Shown: positions 18,201 to 25,727 of the stretch, one piece after another
Position numbering within the stretch: the first letter of the stretch is position 1
Layout: each line of letters begins with the position of its first letter
Source of the DNA: DAOUKH01 sp964291475
GTDB taxonomy: Bacteria > Chloroflexota > Dehalococcoidia > SHYB01
Length of the DNA: 64,000 nt
Direction: 5' to 3'
NCBI GenBank assembly: GCA_964291475.2
Contig: OZ220071.1
Span: 19,104-83,103, forward strand
The notes under the pieces: generated by a model
Databases searched by the model: none
What the model saw: only the letters and a program-made list of their open reading frames with translations
What the model was told of the DNA's origin: nothing
Made by a program: the position numbers and the translations under genes

Positions 18201-21200
18201 GGGAAGAGAATGGACAGCGGGTCCACCTCGCCCCGCAGCACGTCGGCCAGGGCTCCGCCGCTCCTCCTGAGAAGTCCTATCTCGTTCGTGCCGTGGGGAT
18301 GGATCTCGACCATCCGGTCGGCAAAGGCCTCCGGATCGGCAAGGGCCTCGTCCGGGAGCGGGCCTTCGGCGCCCACGACCACGCCGTAGCCGCCCGGCGT
18401 GTGCTCCAAGACGCCGCCATCCGTCAGCAGGCGGAGCATCCGCTCCAGCAGACGGGCGTGTTCAGGGATGACCTCCAACCGCTCCGCCAGAGCGGCCGGG
18501 TCGATCTCGGCCCCCGTCTCACGCCGCCACCCCAACTCCTCCAGGGCCGCCAGGGAAAACGACCGGGACAACCGCTCCAGATCGTTGAGCAGGGCCGCCC
18601 GGTCTCCAACCTCGACCCCTTCGTTGGACAGATAGTCGGCAAAGGCGCCCGTGCCCGCCGCCACCGTCGACGGCCCGGTGAGGGCATCGGCGGACTGCAG
18701 CCCTCCGGTCAGCGGACGTTCTCGCCAGACCACTTCGTACAGCAGGTCGCTCAGACCCTCGGTGGATGACAGGAGGGCGGCCCGCGTGGCCCGCTTCAAG
18801 GCGAATCCGGTCAATTCGCCGAGGACGTCCCCCTCGGGGGAGTACAGCCACAGGTCTCCGGTCAGGGTCTCCGGTATCACGAGCGCCGCGTCGCCCTCGT
18901 CCTGCGCCTGAACGCTGTCCCGCAGTCGTGCGTGGCAGACGATTCGGTCGGGCAGCGGCCCATTCAGCCAGAGCCGTTCCCATCCAAAAGGCAGATAGGT
19001 GGCGTCTCCTCCGATGCCAGAGAGGCCGCGCGTGGCCGACAAGACCTGGAAGCAGCCGTCCAGCAGTAAGGGGTGGATGCCGGCGTCATTCCCGTCTCCG
19101 GCAGCCTGGAGCACGACGTCGCCGACCGCCTCACCGCCGGCGCCCCAGAGACTCTCCACGGTCCGCAATGACGGCCCGAATTCGATTCCGGTGGCGGACT
19201 TGTCCCGGTAGTAGGCGGAAACGTCTTGTGGGCTGAGGGACGCCTTCAACGCCCCCAGGTCGATTCTGTTGCCGCGTTGTCCGGAGTCAGGGGAAAGCCG
19301 GCCTTCCGCATGGAGCAGCCATGCCTCGCCGTCTTCTCCTTTGCTGTACACTTCGAAGGTGCGGGCCGCGCCGCCCTTGGCCCCGTCGACAACCACCTGC
19401 ATCCGGCGGCCCGGCTCATCCGCATCGCCGGCGGCATAGTCGGGATAGACCAGCGGGTTATGGAGCTGCAACTCCTCGACGACGGAGGCCGCCGCTCCCT
19501 CCGTCAGCGGCACCGTCGCCGCCATCGCGCCGTAGAGCGCGCCCGGCATCACGACGCGGCCGAAGACCTTGTGGTCTTCGAGCCACGCGGGGTCGGACGG
19601 GAACATCTCGGTCTCGAACATCACCTCGCCGCGGGGAGACTCGTGCCTCGCTCCCAGCATGGGGTGGGCGTCGCCGGACACGCTCCTCCTGCCGGACGTC
19701 ACCCAGTACCGGCGCCGCTGGAAGGGGTAGCCGGGCACGGAGACCTTGCGCCGCTCTTCCCCGGCGAACAGACCGGCGAGGTCCACGGGCAGCCCGGCCT
19801 TGTAGGCCCCGGCCACGGCAGCGACAAAGGCGTCGGCCCGCTCCGGTTCGGAACCGTCGAAGGACGGACGGAGCAGACTTTGCAGGACGGTGGGACCTGA
19901 GACGTTTCCCTTCCCCTGGGGCCAGTTCAAAGATACGAGGGGGCCGAGAATGGCGTGCGGACCGAGCTCGATGGCCGCGTCCACGCCCAGCTCCGCCAGG
20001 CTTTCCACACAGTTGAGGAAGGCGACCGGCCGCCTCGCATGTTGGCGCCAGTAGGCACCGTCCATCCGCATGTCGGCGGCCACGGGCTCGCCGGTCATGT
20101 TGCCGATCAGGGGGATCGTGGGCGCGGACGTCGGGATGTCGGAGAAGACGGCCTCGAGGTCATCGAGGGCGGGTTCCACCAAGGCGCTGTGGTAGGCGGG
20201 GCTGGCCCGCAGCCGCCGTACGTTCAACCCCGCCGCCTCGAGGCGGTCGGAGAGCGCATGGACCTCCGCCTCGGGGCCGCTGATCACCTGGTGCGTCCCG
20301 TTGTCTACGCCGATGCACACGTCCGAGCCGGAGCGCTCATCGCTCCATGCGCCGACGGCGGCCTCCACCTCCGCCTTCGGGGCAAAGATGGCCGCCATGG
20401 CGCCGGGCCGGGGCAGGTCGCCCAAGAGCCGGCCGCGGGCGGAGGCGTAACGAAGGCCGCCCTCCAGGGTGAAGACTCCGGCAGCCTGCGCCGCCGCAAT
20501 CTCCCCCAGGCTGTGGCCCAAGACGACGTCGGGGCGAATCCCCACGCTTCCCCACAGGGCCGTCAGGGCGCATTCCAGGGCGTAGATCGCGGGCTGGGTC
20601 CAACGGGGCTCATCCAGGTCGCCGGCAGCGCCGTCCCGGCCGAACATGACGTCCAGCAGCGACACCCCCCGCTCTTCGCGGACCAGTTGGTCGCAGCGGT
20701 CGAGGACGGCGCGGAAGACCGGTTCGCTCTCGTAAAGGGCCTCGCCCATGCCGACCCACTGGTTTCCCTGACCGGTATAGACGAAGGCGACCTTGGATGC
20801 GGTCTGGGCCGGTGGGGCTTCGCCGGAGCTCGCCACCGCTTCCAAGCCGGCCCTCAGCGCGGGGGCGTCACGGAAGACCACGCCTTCCCGGAAGTCGAAA
20901 TGGCTCCGGGCCACGGTGGCCGTCCAAGCCATGTCGGACAGTTGCGCATCCGAGGCATTCCCACCGGCGAATGCCTCGCCGCCCTGCAAGTCGAGCCACG
21001 ACAGGTACGACCTTGCCGCGTCCCGGAGCGCGGCATCCGTCTTCCCCGAAAGCGGGAGGAGTCGCGCCGGTCGGTCGGCCCCTTCGCGGACTTCCGCCGG
21101 ACCGCCCTCGGCTGAATCCGAGATCCGAGCGGCGATCGCGCGGGCCGCGCCGGCGGGTCTGGGCATCCCCGCACCGTCGACGGGGACTTGCTCCGATACC

Positions 21201-22498
21201 GGCAAGCCTTCCACCACGATGTGGACGTTGGTCCCCGACCAGCCGTAGGAGCTGATCCCGGCCCTCGGCGGCCGGTGGGAGACGCTCGGCCATTCCATGG
21301 CTTCGGAGGTGATCTTCACCGGCAGCGCGTCCCAGTCCAGACGGGGATTCGGGTTGTTGAAGTGCAGGTGCTTTGGGATGACCCCCCGCTGCATCGACAG
21401 GACCACCTTCATGAGTCCCGCCACGCCCGCGGCGGGTTCCAAGTGGCCGACGTTGGTCTTGACGGAACCGACCAGCAGCGGGCTGTCGGGTTGCCGTCCT
21501 TGACCGTAGACTTCCGCGGCGGCGTTCAACTCGATGGGGTCGCCCACTTCCGTTCCCGTGCCGTGGGCTTCCAGGTAGTCGACCTCGTGGGACGCCACAC
21601 CGGCCTGATGCAGGGCTTCCTCGATGACCCGCTTCTGCGCCGGCCCGCTGGGCACCGTGAGTCCGGTGCTTGTCCCGTCTTGGTTCGCCGCCGACCCAAG
21701 CACCACGCCCCAGATGCGGTCTCCGTCGGCCTGGGCGTCCTTGAGCCGCTTCAGGACGACGATGCCACACCCCTCGCCCCGCACGAAGCCGTTGGCCGAG
21801 GCGTCGAAGGCCTTGCATTGCCCGTCCGGGGACAGCATCCCCGCCTTGGCCCGGAGTTCGGTCAGCCGCCCCACGAAGATGGCCTGGACGCCGCCGACCA
21901 GGATCATGTCGGCCTCGTCCCGCTGCAGCGAGGCCATCGCCTGGTGGAGGGCGAACAGGGACGAGGAGCAGGCCGTGTCGACGGCCATGGCCGGCCCTTC
22001 CAGGCCGAGGGCGAAGGCCACGCGTCCGGCCGCCGTGTTGAAGGAGGTGCCGGCGACGGTGTACAAGCTGGCGGCCGGTTCGTTGGGCTGGCCCGCGCCA
22101 AGGCTTACGGTGCGGTAGTCGTTGTTGCTGATGCCGACATAGACACCCGTGCGGCTGCCCTTCAGCCGGTCGGGGTCGACCAGCGCATCTTCAAGGGCGG
22201 TCCAGCAGGTCTCCAGCAGGATGCGCTGCTGCGGGTCGAGCAGTTGGGCCTCCACCGGAGAAACCCTGAAGAACTCGGCATCGAACAGGTCGATGTCGTC
22301 AACGAGAGCGGCGTAGTGGCAGGCGGGAAACTGCTTTGCCGTTTCGGGATAGAACTGCCCGATGCGGCCGACGCCGGAACCGGGAACGCCCTCGGTAATC
22401 GCGTTCCCGCCCGACTCCAAGAGCCGCCAGAAGGACGCCAGGTCCGGAGCGCCGGGAAACTTGCACGCCATCCCGACAACGGCTATGGGCTCATGCAC
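12293..22498 (-). CDS. Type I polyketide synthase: KS-AT-DH-MT-ER-KR-ACP then KS-AT(inactive)
   Basis: A 3401-residue multidomain enzyme. Module 1: KS about 2-430 (Cys177 in DTACSSS, His312, His352), AT about 570-870 (Ser663 in GHSLGE), DH about 945-1200 (His976, Asp1147), C-methyltransferase with LEVGAGTGSG near 1477, ER about 1870-2180 (SGGVGLA), KR about 2210-2400 (TGGLGGIG; Ser2344 but His2357 at the usual Tyr) and ACP (Ser2520 in DLGMDSLMS). Module 2: KS about 2590-3010 (Cys2756 in DVACASS, EAHGTGT and KTNIGH kept), then a shortened AT-like region whose GHSLG reads GLGVG (Gly3239). The protein ends after the post-AT linker PGYPFQRRRFW with no ACP. GTG start at 22498 has an AAGGAG site. 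This set should build a methyl-branched, fully reduced chain. It resembles, from memory, the small sup-type PKS of sponge symbionts; the product is unknown. Confidence 0.9.
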   Translation of the reverse strand: MHEPIAVVGMACKFPGAPDLASFWRLLESGGNAITEGVPGSGVGRIGQFYPETAKQFPACHYAALVDDIDLFDAEFFRVSPVEAQLLDPQQRILLETCWTALEDALVDPDRLKGSRTGVYVGISNNDYRTVSLGAGQPNEPAASLYTVAGTSFNTAAGRVAFALGLEGPAMAVDTACSSSLFALHQAMASLQRDEADMILVGGVQAIFVGRLTELRAKAGMLSPDGQCKAFDASANGFVRGEGCGIVVLKRLKDAQADGDRIWGVVLGSAANQDGTSTGLTVPSGPAQKRVIEEALHQAGVASHEVDYLEAHGTGTEVGDPIELNAAAEVYGQGRQPDSPLLVGSVKTNVGHLEPAAGVAGLMKVVLSMQRGVIPKHLHFNNPNPRLDWDALPVKITSEAMEWPSVSHRPPRAGISSYGWSGTNVHIVVEGLPVSEQVPVDGAGMPRPAGAARAIAARISDSAEGGPAEVREGADRPARLLPLSGKTDAALRDAARSYLSWLDLQGGEAFAGGNASDAQLSDMAWTATVARSHFDFREGVVFRDAPALRAGLEAVASSGEAPPAQTASKVAFVYTGQGNQWVGMGEALYESEPVFRAVLDRCDQLVREERGVSLLDVMFGRDGAAGDLDEPRWTQPAIYALECALTALWGSVGIRPDVVLGHSLGEIAAAQAAGVFTLEGGLRYASARGRLLGDLPRPGAMAAIFAPKAEVEAAVGAWSDERSGSDVCIGVDNGTHQVISGPEAEVHALSDRLEAAGLNVRRLRASPAYHSALVEPALDDLEAVFSDIPTSAPTIPLIGNMTGEPVAADMRMDGAYWRQHARRPVAFLNCVESLAELGVDAAIELGPHAILGPLVSLNWPQGKGNVSGPTVLQSLLRPSFDGSEPERADAFVAAVAGAYKAGLPVDLAGLFAGEERRKVSVPGYPFQRRRYWVTSGRRSVSGDAHPMLGARHESPRGEVMFETEMFPSDPAWLEDHKVFGRVVMPGALYGAMAATVPLTEGAAASVVEELQLHNPLVYPDYAAGDADEPGRRMQVVVDGAKGGAARTFEVYSKGEDGEAWLLHAEGRLSPDSGQRGNRIDLGALKASLSPQDVSAYYRDKSATGIEFGPSLRTVESLWGAGGEAVGDVVLQAAGDGNDAGIHPLLLDGCFQVLSATRGLSGIGGDATYLPFGWERLWLNGPLPDRIVCHARLRDSVQAQDEGDAALVIPETLTGDLWLYSPEGDVLGELTGFALKRATRAALLSSTEGLSDLLYEVVWRERPLTGGLQSADALTGPSTVAAGTGAFADYLSNEGVEVGDRAALLNDLERLSRSFSLAALEELGWRRETGAEIDPAALAERLEVIPEHARLLERMLRLLTDGGVLEHTPGGYGVVVGAEGPLPDEALADPEAFADRMVEIHPHGTNEIGLLRRSGGALADVLRGEVDPLSILFPREGPGAADFYFTAPASRASNRLLADAVAAAVAGWPEGRRLRILEVGAGTGSGTSVVLAELPAGGFDYVFTDISAGFFAGAEERFSDSGAPITYRPLDVERDPAEQGFDLHAYDLVIAVNVLHATRNLGETLANCRNLLAPSGQLLAVESLRGRGWQDMTFGQLDGWWRYSDAYRPHHAIASPEVWLRALAETGFEDAAVLGGESVGDEGPLGSGVILGRGPAEITLPGGVWVLATDDEEAAGGLAATLAAHDQTVIVAGDLQSGNAAPNGPGVFPTSVDAERRESWRELLEGLPAEVPLEGVVHSLSLQGRGTTATTGQMADDVAKAGASALALVQALQDSGLTPAKGLWFLTEGAQALERDYMRKGVGELAGATLWGFGKAIAREAGYLQPRMIDLDPDASPQADDLFNEVMYPDAETHIAYRSGGRLGARLLKEGDGRTRIGLPDDPDWRLVPTAGEGLEGLHAEPATPAPLQSGEVRVAVEAAGLNFSDVLISVGAVEMEPMLGDEFCGRITEVAPDVSEFGVGDRVVGLGIGTFRPDLVTRAEMVAHASSEVPAAALATVPTSFVSAELSFQMSGLKAGDRVLVHTASGGVGLAAIQLVQAAGAEVFATASAAKQAYLRSLGIAHVYDSRSTGFGREILDATDGAGVDVVLNSLTGPGFIEASLSCLAQGGRFVEMGRRDIWSAEEMAAARPDVAYSVLEVDALKRQDPATAGASLRRVMTRLGAGELEPLVHTRWPMAEVVPAMEFMRSARHIGKNVMVMPPLTDGRLRADRTYLVTGGLGGIGTLVAGWLADRGAGVIVLNGRRPPDPEAVEAIEALRRQGADVRVELADMTDPAAIDDMLARIDAGMPPLAGVIHSVGVLSDGSLGNQTWERFEQVLWPKVLGAWHLHRATLDQDLDLFVVFSSITGVVGNSGQGNHAAANAFLDQLAGYRRSLGLPGQSIAWGAWSGLGEAEEQRERIERQLAASGTGWLSPQQGLKAFDELVRQDVTAGMVAAVDWPVLAENFEGEIPFLGELVADDSEVDDGATGGDADLLSQLRQRPAADWEPVLVSFLQDEIRAVLRLPTAPAATVGFFDLGMDSLMSVELRNRLNRALSGEYVVSNTAVFDFPNVAALADHLAAELSGVLGSEEPRVVEEPVPRKPRVDAALEVEPIAIVGMAGRFPGAPDVASFWDLLEAGKDAITDGRRDEGPWAGVTGDPDAADVLYRLGGFLEGIDLFDNRFFRISPLEARMMDPQHRMLLETTWQALEDAGIDPDSLRGSRTGVYAGIGGSEYRDVIAAQGQEDLYFGTSGSIGAGRIAFVLGLEGPAMPVDVACASSLAAVHQAVEALRRGEVSLALAGGVNATLSLPIVRFHNEMGMLSTAGACNAFDSSADGFVRSEGCGVMVLKRLSEAEADGDRIWGLVRGTAVNQNGASAGLPVPNGPAQERLIEEALDRAGVAPSEVDYLEAHGTGTDLGDSIELRAVASVYGRGREADRPLLVGSVKTNIGHAEWAAGMASMMKAVMAMHRGVIPAHLRFKEPNPNFDWDRMPIRVTSEATEWPVHPGKPQLSAINAFGLSGTNAHVVLEGYARPSDGGTAWPDGPPRPVEVSPRTPSEDVPTPVEASSGRTYRLLPLSGKSHDALRDLAGRYLTWLSDRREDLAGEATAEQLLADMAWTAGVGRSHFAHRAGLVFRDAAELEAALKKLADSVQEPDAEEPPASARIAFAYAGQAGRWAGMGEALYRTEPVVRAVLDRCDRVMREERATSLLDVIFGRPEARGDLSDEEWARAATYALEAAHTALWESVGLRPNEVVGLGVGEIAAAQAAGVFGLEDGLRLAISLTGAEADVPPIAMAEPALTLTSSVTGRAVKASAELDDVHWRQVTDEAAGSQTFTKALASLGADVVVEVGPQTGLGAMEAPPEGVEERFLRAVSAAYEAGARISFSGLFAGEERRRIAIPGYPFQRRRFWVQARRRGGP

Positions 22499-22618
22499 GT
22501 CGTGGTTCTCCTTCGTACGAGCGACGGCCTATCGGCAACCTCAGCGACGTTCAGGCGCGGGACTCCCCACGATGATAGTGCATTTACGCAGGCCGCGGCC
22601 CACCCAAGACCTGCTCGG

Positions 22619-24613
22619 CTACAGAGCACGGCCGGCGCGGGCGCCGTCGAGCATGGCGTGCATGATGCGCCGCGGGGCGAGGCTGTCCCCGATCAGGACA
22701 AGCTCCTTCACCTTGCCCCGCAGCGCCTTCGCCAGCCGGTCGTCGGCCCTGGTGCCGCAGGCGAGGACCACGGTGTCGACGCCCCGGACCTCCCGCTCCT
22801 GGCGCGTGAACGTCTGCAACAGCGTCGCGCCCGGCGGGTCGAAGCTCTGGATGCGGGTCATCATCGAGATCGTCACACCCTTGGTGAGCAGCCGCTTGAA
22901 AAGCAGATAGCGCGTCGGGTGCTCGGCCCCCAACGCCAGATCGACCTGCTCGGAAATGAGCTCGACCTCCTTGCCCTGGTCGGCGAGGAACTCGGCCGCC
23001 GTCGGCGCCCCGACGTGGTCGTCCATGCCGCCGACGACGATCACCTTGTCGCCGGCCACGGCGGCCCCCGAGAACAGGTCGAGCGCGGTGACGACGTTCG
23101 GCCCATCGACGCCGGGAAACTCGGGGACGTAGGGCCGGCCGCCGGTGGCGACCACGACCGCGTCGGGAGCCATCTCCAGCACGACGCCGGCTTCGATCTC
23201 GTCGCCCAGGAGCAGCTCGACCCCTGCACGGCGAAGCTCGCGTTGGAAGAAGACGGTCAGGTCGGCCAGGTTGCGGCGGTTGGGGTCCTGCGCCAGGATC
23301 CGCACCGTGCCTCCCAGCGCCTTCTCGCGGTCGGCGAGGTAGACCCGGTGGCCTCGGAGCGCCGCCGCTCGCGCCGATTCCATGCCCGCCGGCCCGGCGC
23401 CCACGACGAGTACCGTCTTCTTCACCTCCGCCGGCACGATCTCCATCTCGGCTTCGCGGCCCGCCGCCGGGTTCACGGCGCACATCACCGGCTTTCGCGC
23501 GTGCCCGATGTAGTGGCACTCGTCCATCCCGATGCACATGCGGATGTCGTCGGGGCGTCCCTCTTTCGCCTTGAGCGGCAGCTCGGGGTCGGCGATCAGG
23601 GCGCGGACCATGCCGACCATGTCGGCCGCCCCGTCGGCGAGGATGCTGTTCGCCATCGCGGGGTCGGTGATCTTTCCGGCAACGAAGACGGGCACGTCGA
23701 CGACCTTCTTCACGGCCGCCGCCGCCGCCACGTTGTGCGCGGGCGGCACGTACCACGGGCTCACGTAGGCGATTTCCAGGCCGTCGCCCAGCCCCGTGTA
23801 GTTGCCGCCGCTGACGCTGATAAAGGCGACATGGGGGGACAGCGACCGGCCGATGCCGGCGAGCTCGTCGATAGTGAGACCGCCGTGCCGCCCGTCGCCA
23901 TCCAAGCCGATGCGAATGCCGATCGGATAGTCGGGGCCGGCGAGCTTGCGGCCCGCCTCGATGATCTCCAGCACGAAACGGACACGGTTCTCCCGGCTCC
24001 CCCCGTAGCGGTCCTCCCGCCTGTTGAACCGAGGCGACAGGAACTCGGTGACCAGATAGCCATGCGCGCCGTGGATCTCGGCGGCGTCGAGGCCCGCCTC
24101 CTTCGCCCGCCGGATGCCGTGGGCAAAGGTCGTCACCAGGTCGGCGATCTCCTCTTCGGTCAATTCGTGGGGGACGACGGCGTCGAACGGCTCGGGCACC
24201 GGCGAGGGTCCGAAGGCGGGCTGCAGGCTGTCGCGGTGCATGCCCGCCCCGGCGTTGTAGACCTGGCCGAAGACCTTCGCCCCTTCGTCGTGGATCACCT
24301 CGGCCCGCTTCCGCAGGCCTGGGATGCCTATTTCGTCGAAGAACTCGATGCCCTCCGGCGTCGCCGGATTGGGCAGACGCACGTCGAAATCGCGCCCGTG
24401 CTCCTTCTTCCACCGTCCCGGCCCAAGGGGGAAATTCGTCGTGCCCGCGGAATGGATGCCAATGAGCGCCGCACCGCCCCGCGCGCGCTCCCGCAGATAG
24501 CGTAAATCCCGCGCCTCCGAGTGCGCCGTGCCATGCGTGGTGTTCACGATGCGGTTCCGCACCGTGAAGTTGCCGATCTGGAGCGGTTCGAAGAGCCGTG
24601 GAAAGTCGGGCAT
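22619..24613 (-). CDS. OYE-family NADH:flavin oxidoreductase with FAD/NAD(P) domain
   Basis: A 664-residue two-part protein like 2,4-dienoyl-CoA reductase and trimethylamine dehydrogenase. An FMN TIM barrel (about 1-370, AEIHGAHGYLVTEFLSP, NRREDRYGGS) is followed by VLVVGAGPAGMESARAAALRG and a second dinucleotide fold. The iron-sulfur motif between them reads CIGMDEC then C 12 residues later; the second Cys of the usual CxxCxxC is Met, so the cluster may be absent or altered. ATG at 24613 has a GGAAG site; 24 extra upstream codons are open. It lies 120 bases upstream of the PKS on the same strand and could be co-transcribed, but a link to the polyketide is not shown. Substrate unknown. Confidence 0.82.
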   Translation of the reverse strand: MPDFPRLFEPLQIGNFTVRNRIVNTTHGTAHSEARDLRYLRERARGGAALIGIHSAGTTNFPLGPGRWKKEHGRDFDVRLPNPATPEGIEFFDEIGIPGLRKRAEVIHDEGAKVFGQVYNAGAGMHRDSLQPAFGPSPVPEPFDAVVPHELTEEEIADLVTTFAHGIRRAKEAGLDAAEIHGAHGYLVTEFLSPRFNRREDRYGGSRENRVRFVLEIIEAGRKLAGPDYPIGIRIGLDGDGRHGGLTIDELAGIGRSLSPHVAFISVSGGNYTGLGDGLEIAYVSPWYVPPAHNVAAAAAVKKVVDVPVFVAGKITDPAMANSILADGAADMVGMVRALIADPELPLKAKEGRPDDIRMCIGMDECHYIGHARKPVMCAVNPAAGREAEMEIVPAEVKKTVLVVGAGPAGMESARAAALRGHRVYLADREKALGGTVRILAQDPNRRNLADLTVFFQRELRRAGVELLLGDEIEAGVVLEMAPDAVVVATGGRPYVPEFPGVDGPNVVTALDLFSGAAVAGDKVIVVGGMDDHVGAPTAAEFLADQGKEVELISEQVDLALGAEHPTRYLLFKRLLTKGVTISMMTRIQSFDPPGATLLQTFTRQEREVRGVDTVVLACGTRADDRLAKALRGKVKELVLIGDSLAPRRIMHAMLDGARAGRAL

Positions 24614-24630
24614 GGTCTTCCGCCGGCCAT

Positions 24631-24674
24631 CATCATAAGCGCTGGGTCGAAGGTGCACGTCCTGCCCATTGGCC
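24631..24674 (+). repeat. Degenerate 3'-half copy of tRNA-Met(CAT), possible attachment-site remnant
   Basis: Positions 24631-24666 match tRNA-Met positions 1781-1816 at 31 of 36 bases, covering the anticodon loop, anticodon stem, variable region and T arm; a TTGGC follows after a small insertion. The anticodon CATAAGCGCT segment is intact. The 5' half is absent and the T stem no longer pairs, so this is not a functional tRNA. It is in the same direct orientation as the real tRNA 22.8 kb to the left. Confidence 0.6.
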
Positions 24675-24712
24675 AGCGGTGGCATGTATCAATATCGAGC
24701 CTAGTTTTGAAC

Positions 24713-24741
24713 TTGTTACTAATTTGCCTCGGTGCTATCCT
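24713..24741 (+). promoter_or_regulatory. Possible sigma-70-type promoter
   Basis: TTGTTA (24713-24718), 17 bases, TATCCT (24736-24741), about 65 bases before the membrane protein start at 24807, in an AT-richer patch. Confidence 0.4.
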
Positions 24742-24806
24742 CCGCTGGACTGTTGGCTTAGGAGTAGCCCAAGGCGGCTCCAGGACACTAGAACAGGAGG
24801 GAAGTC

Positions 24807-25538
24807 ATGACAATGCGATACGCGGGCCTTGCCTTGATCCTCGGTGTGCTTTTGGCCTTCATAGCCCCGCTTTTTATACCGGGGTACGTGTTCATTGACC
24901 CGGTGGACCAGACCGACTACGCCGCGTCGTTAGGCGCCTTCGCCGATGCGCCGGTGCTTGCGCAATGGATGACGTTCCTTACGCTCATTTCACTGTTGCT
25001 CATGTCCTTCGCCTTCGTGTGTCTCTATCCTCTGGCGAAACGGCAAGCCGGGCTGGGAGGCAGACTTCTCCAGTTCGGCATTATCGCGACCATTATCGAA
25101 TGGGCCATCCTCATCATCGCGACGGGGATGCGGCACTTCGAACTCCACCTGCTGCAACGCAGCGAGATAGCCGCCGCCGGATCTCAGGCGGCGGCAGATT
25201 TCCAGGCCGCGGCTTTGGCCCTGCACCTCGACACCACAGGCGTCAACTTGGCGTTCATAGCGCTGGCCCCCATCGCGTCCAGCATATTCGGCCTTGGGCT
25301 CGCCAAACGGTTCGACGCAATGAGCCCCTACAAGATTGCGTGCTACATCCTGCCGGTGAGCGGGCTTGTGGGGCTGATCAACTTCCTCGTTGCAATATCC
25401 ACTCCCGACGCGGGCATCGAAGCCCTGCTCTTCGTCAACACCATCGTCCTCTACATCCAGGGGCTTTGTCTGATCGCCGTCGGGTACGGCATGTACCAGG
25501 GGAGGGAGGAGCTCGCTACGGCGGATTCCTCCGGCTAA
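24807..25538 (+). CDS. Six-helix membrane protein, DUF4386-like, paralogue of 26409-27125
   Basis: A 243-residue protein with about six hydrophobic segments, starting at residues 5-25 (LALILGVLLAFIAPLFIPG). The loop after the first helix holds IDPVDQTDYAASLGAFAD. ATG at 24807 has AGGAGG seven bases upstream. It shares order and spacing of helices, the position of the first loop, and the SIFGLGLAKR/TIFGYTLAQR segment with the protein at 26409, so the two are paralogues on either side of a lipoprotein gene. The general look is of the DUF4386 group of uncharacterised membrane proteins. No catalytic residues are evident and no function is assigned. Confidence 0.7.
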   Translation: MTMRYAGLALILGVLLAFIAPLFIPGYVFIDPVDQTDYAASLGAFADAPVLAQWMTFLTLISLLLMSFAFVCLYPLAKRQAGLGGRLLQFGIIATIIEWAILIIATGMRHFELHLLQRSEIAAAGSQAAADFQAAALALHLDTTGVNLAFIALAPIASSIFGLGLAKRFDAMSPYKIACYILPVSGLVGLINFLVAISTPDAGIEALLFVNTIVLYIQGLCLIAVGYGMYQGREELATADSSG

Positions 25539-25584
25539 CCTCTGGCCGATTGGCCTTGCCAACTACATGAGGGAACCGTAAGAC

Positions 25585-25610
25585 GGAGGGGGCCGATACG
25601 CGCCCCCTTC
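25585..25610 (+). terminator. Hairpin terminator
   Basis: AGGGGGC (25587-25593) pairs with GCCCCCT (25602-25608), extended by one GU and one GC pair, followed by TTCGTTGTC. It is placed 47 bases after the membrane protein stop. Confidence 0.6.
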
Positions 25611-25727
25611 GTTGTCATGCCTAACCTGCGCCCGCGCCTTTGGGGTGGGCTGTAGAATTGTCGCGGGAAACGAAGGCGTCTCCCCGGCGGGATGCTAGAG
25701 GGAAGATCCGCCAAGGAGGAGGTCGGT

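Noticed and set aside
21188..24505. 1105-codon open frame antisense to the PKS start and the OYE gene
   Set aside because: It is the reverse frame of two well-supported GC-rich genes, has no family features and spans their intergenic gap.
1827..24630. Search for an integrase, transposase or IS ends inside the putative island
   Set aside because: No recombinase or terminal inverted repeats were seen, so no mobile element is annotated there, only the tRNA fragment.
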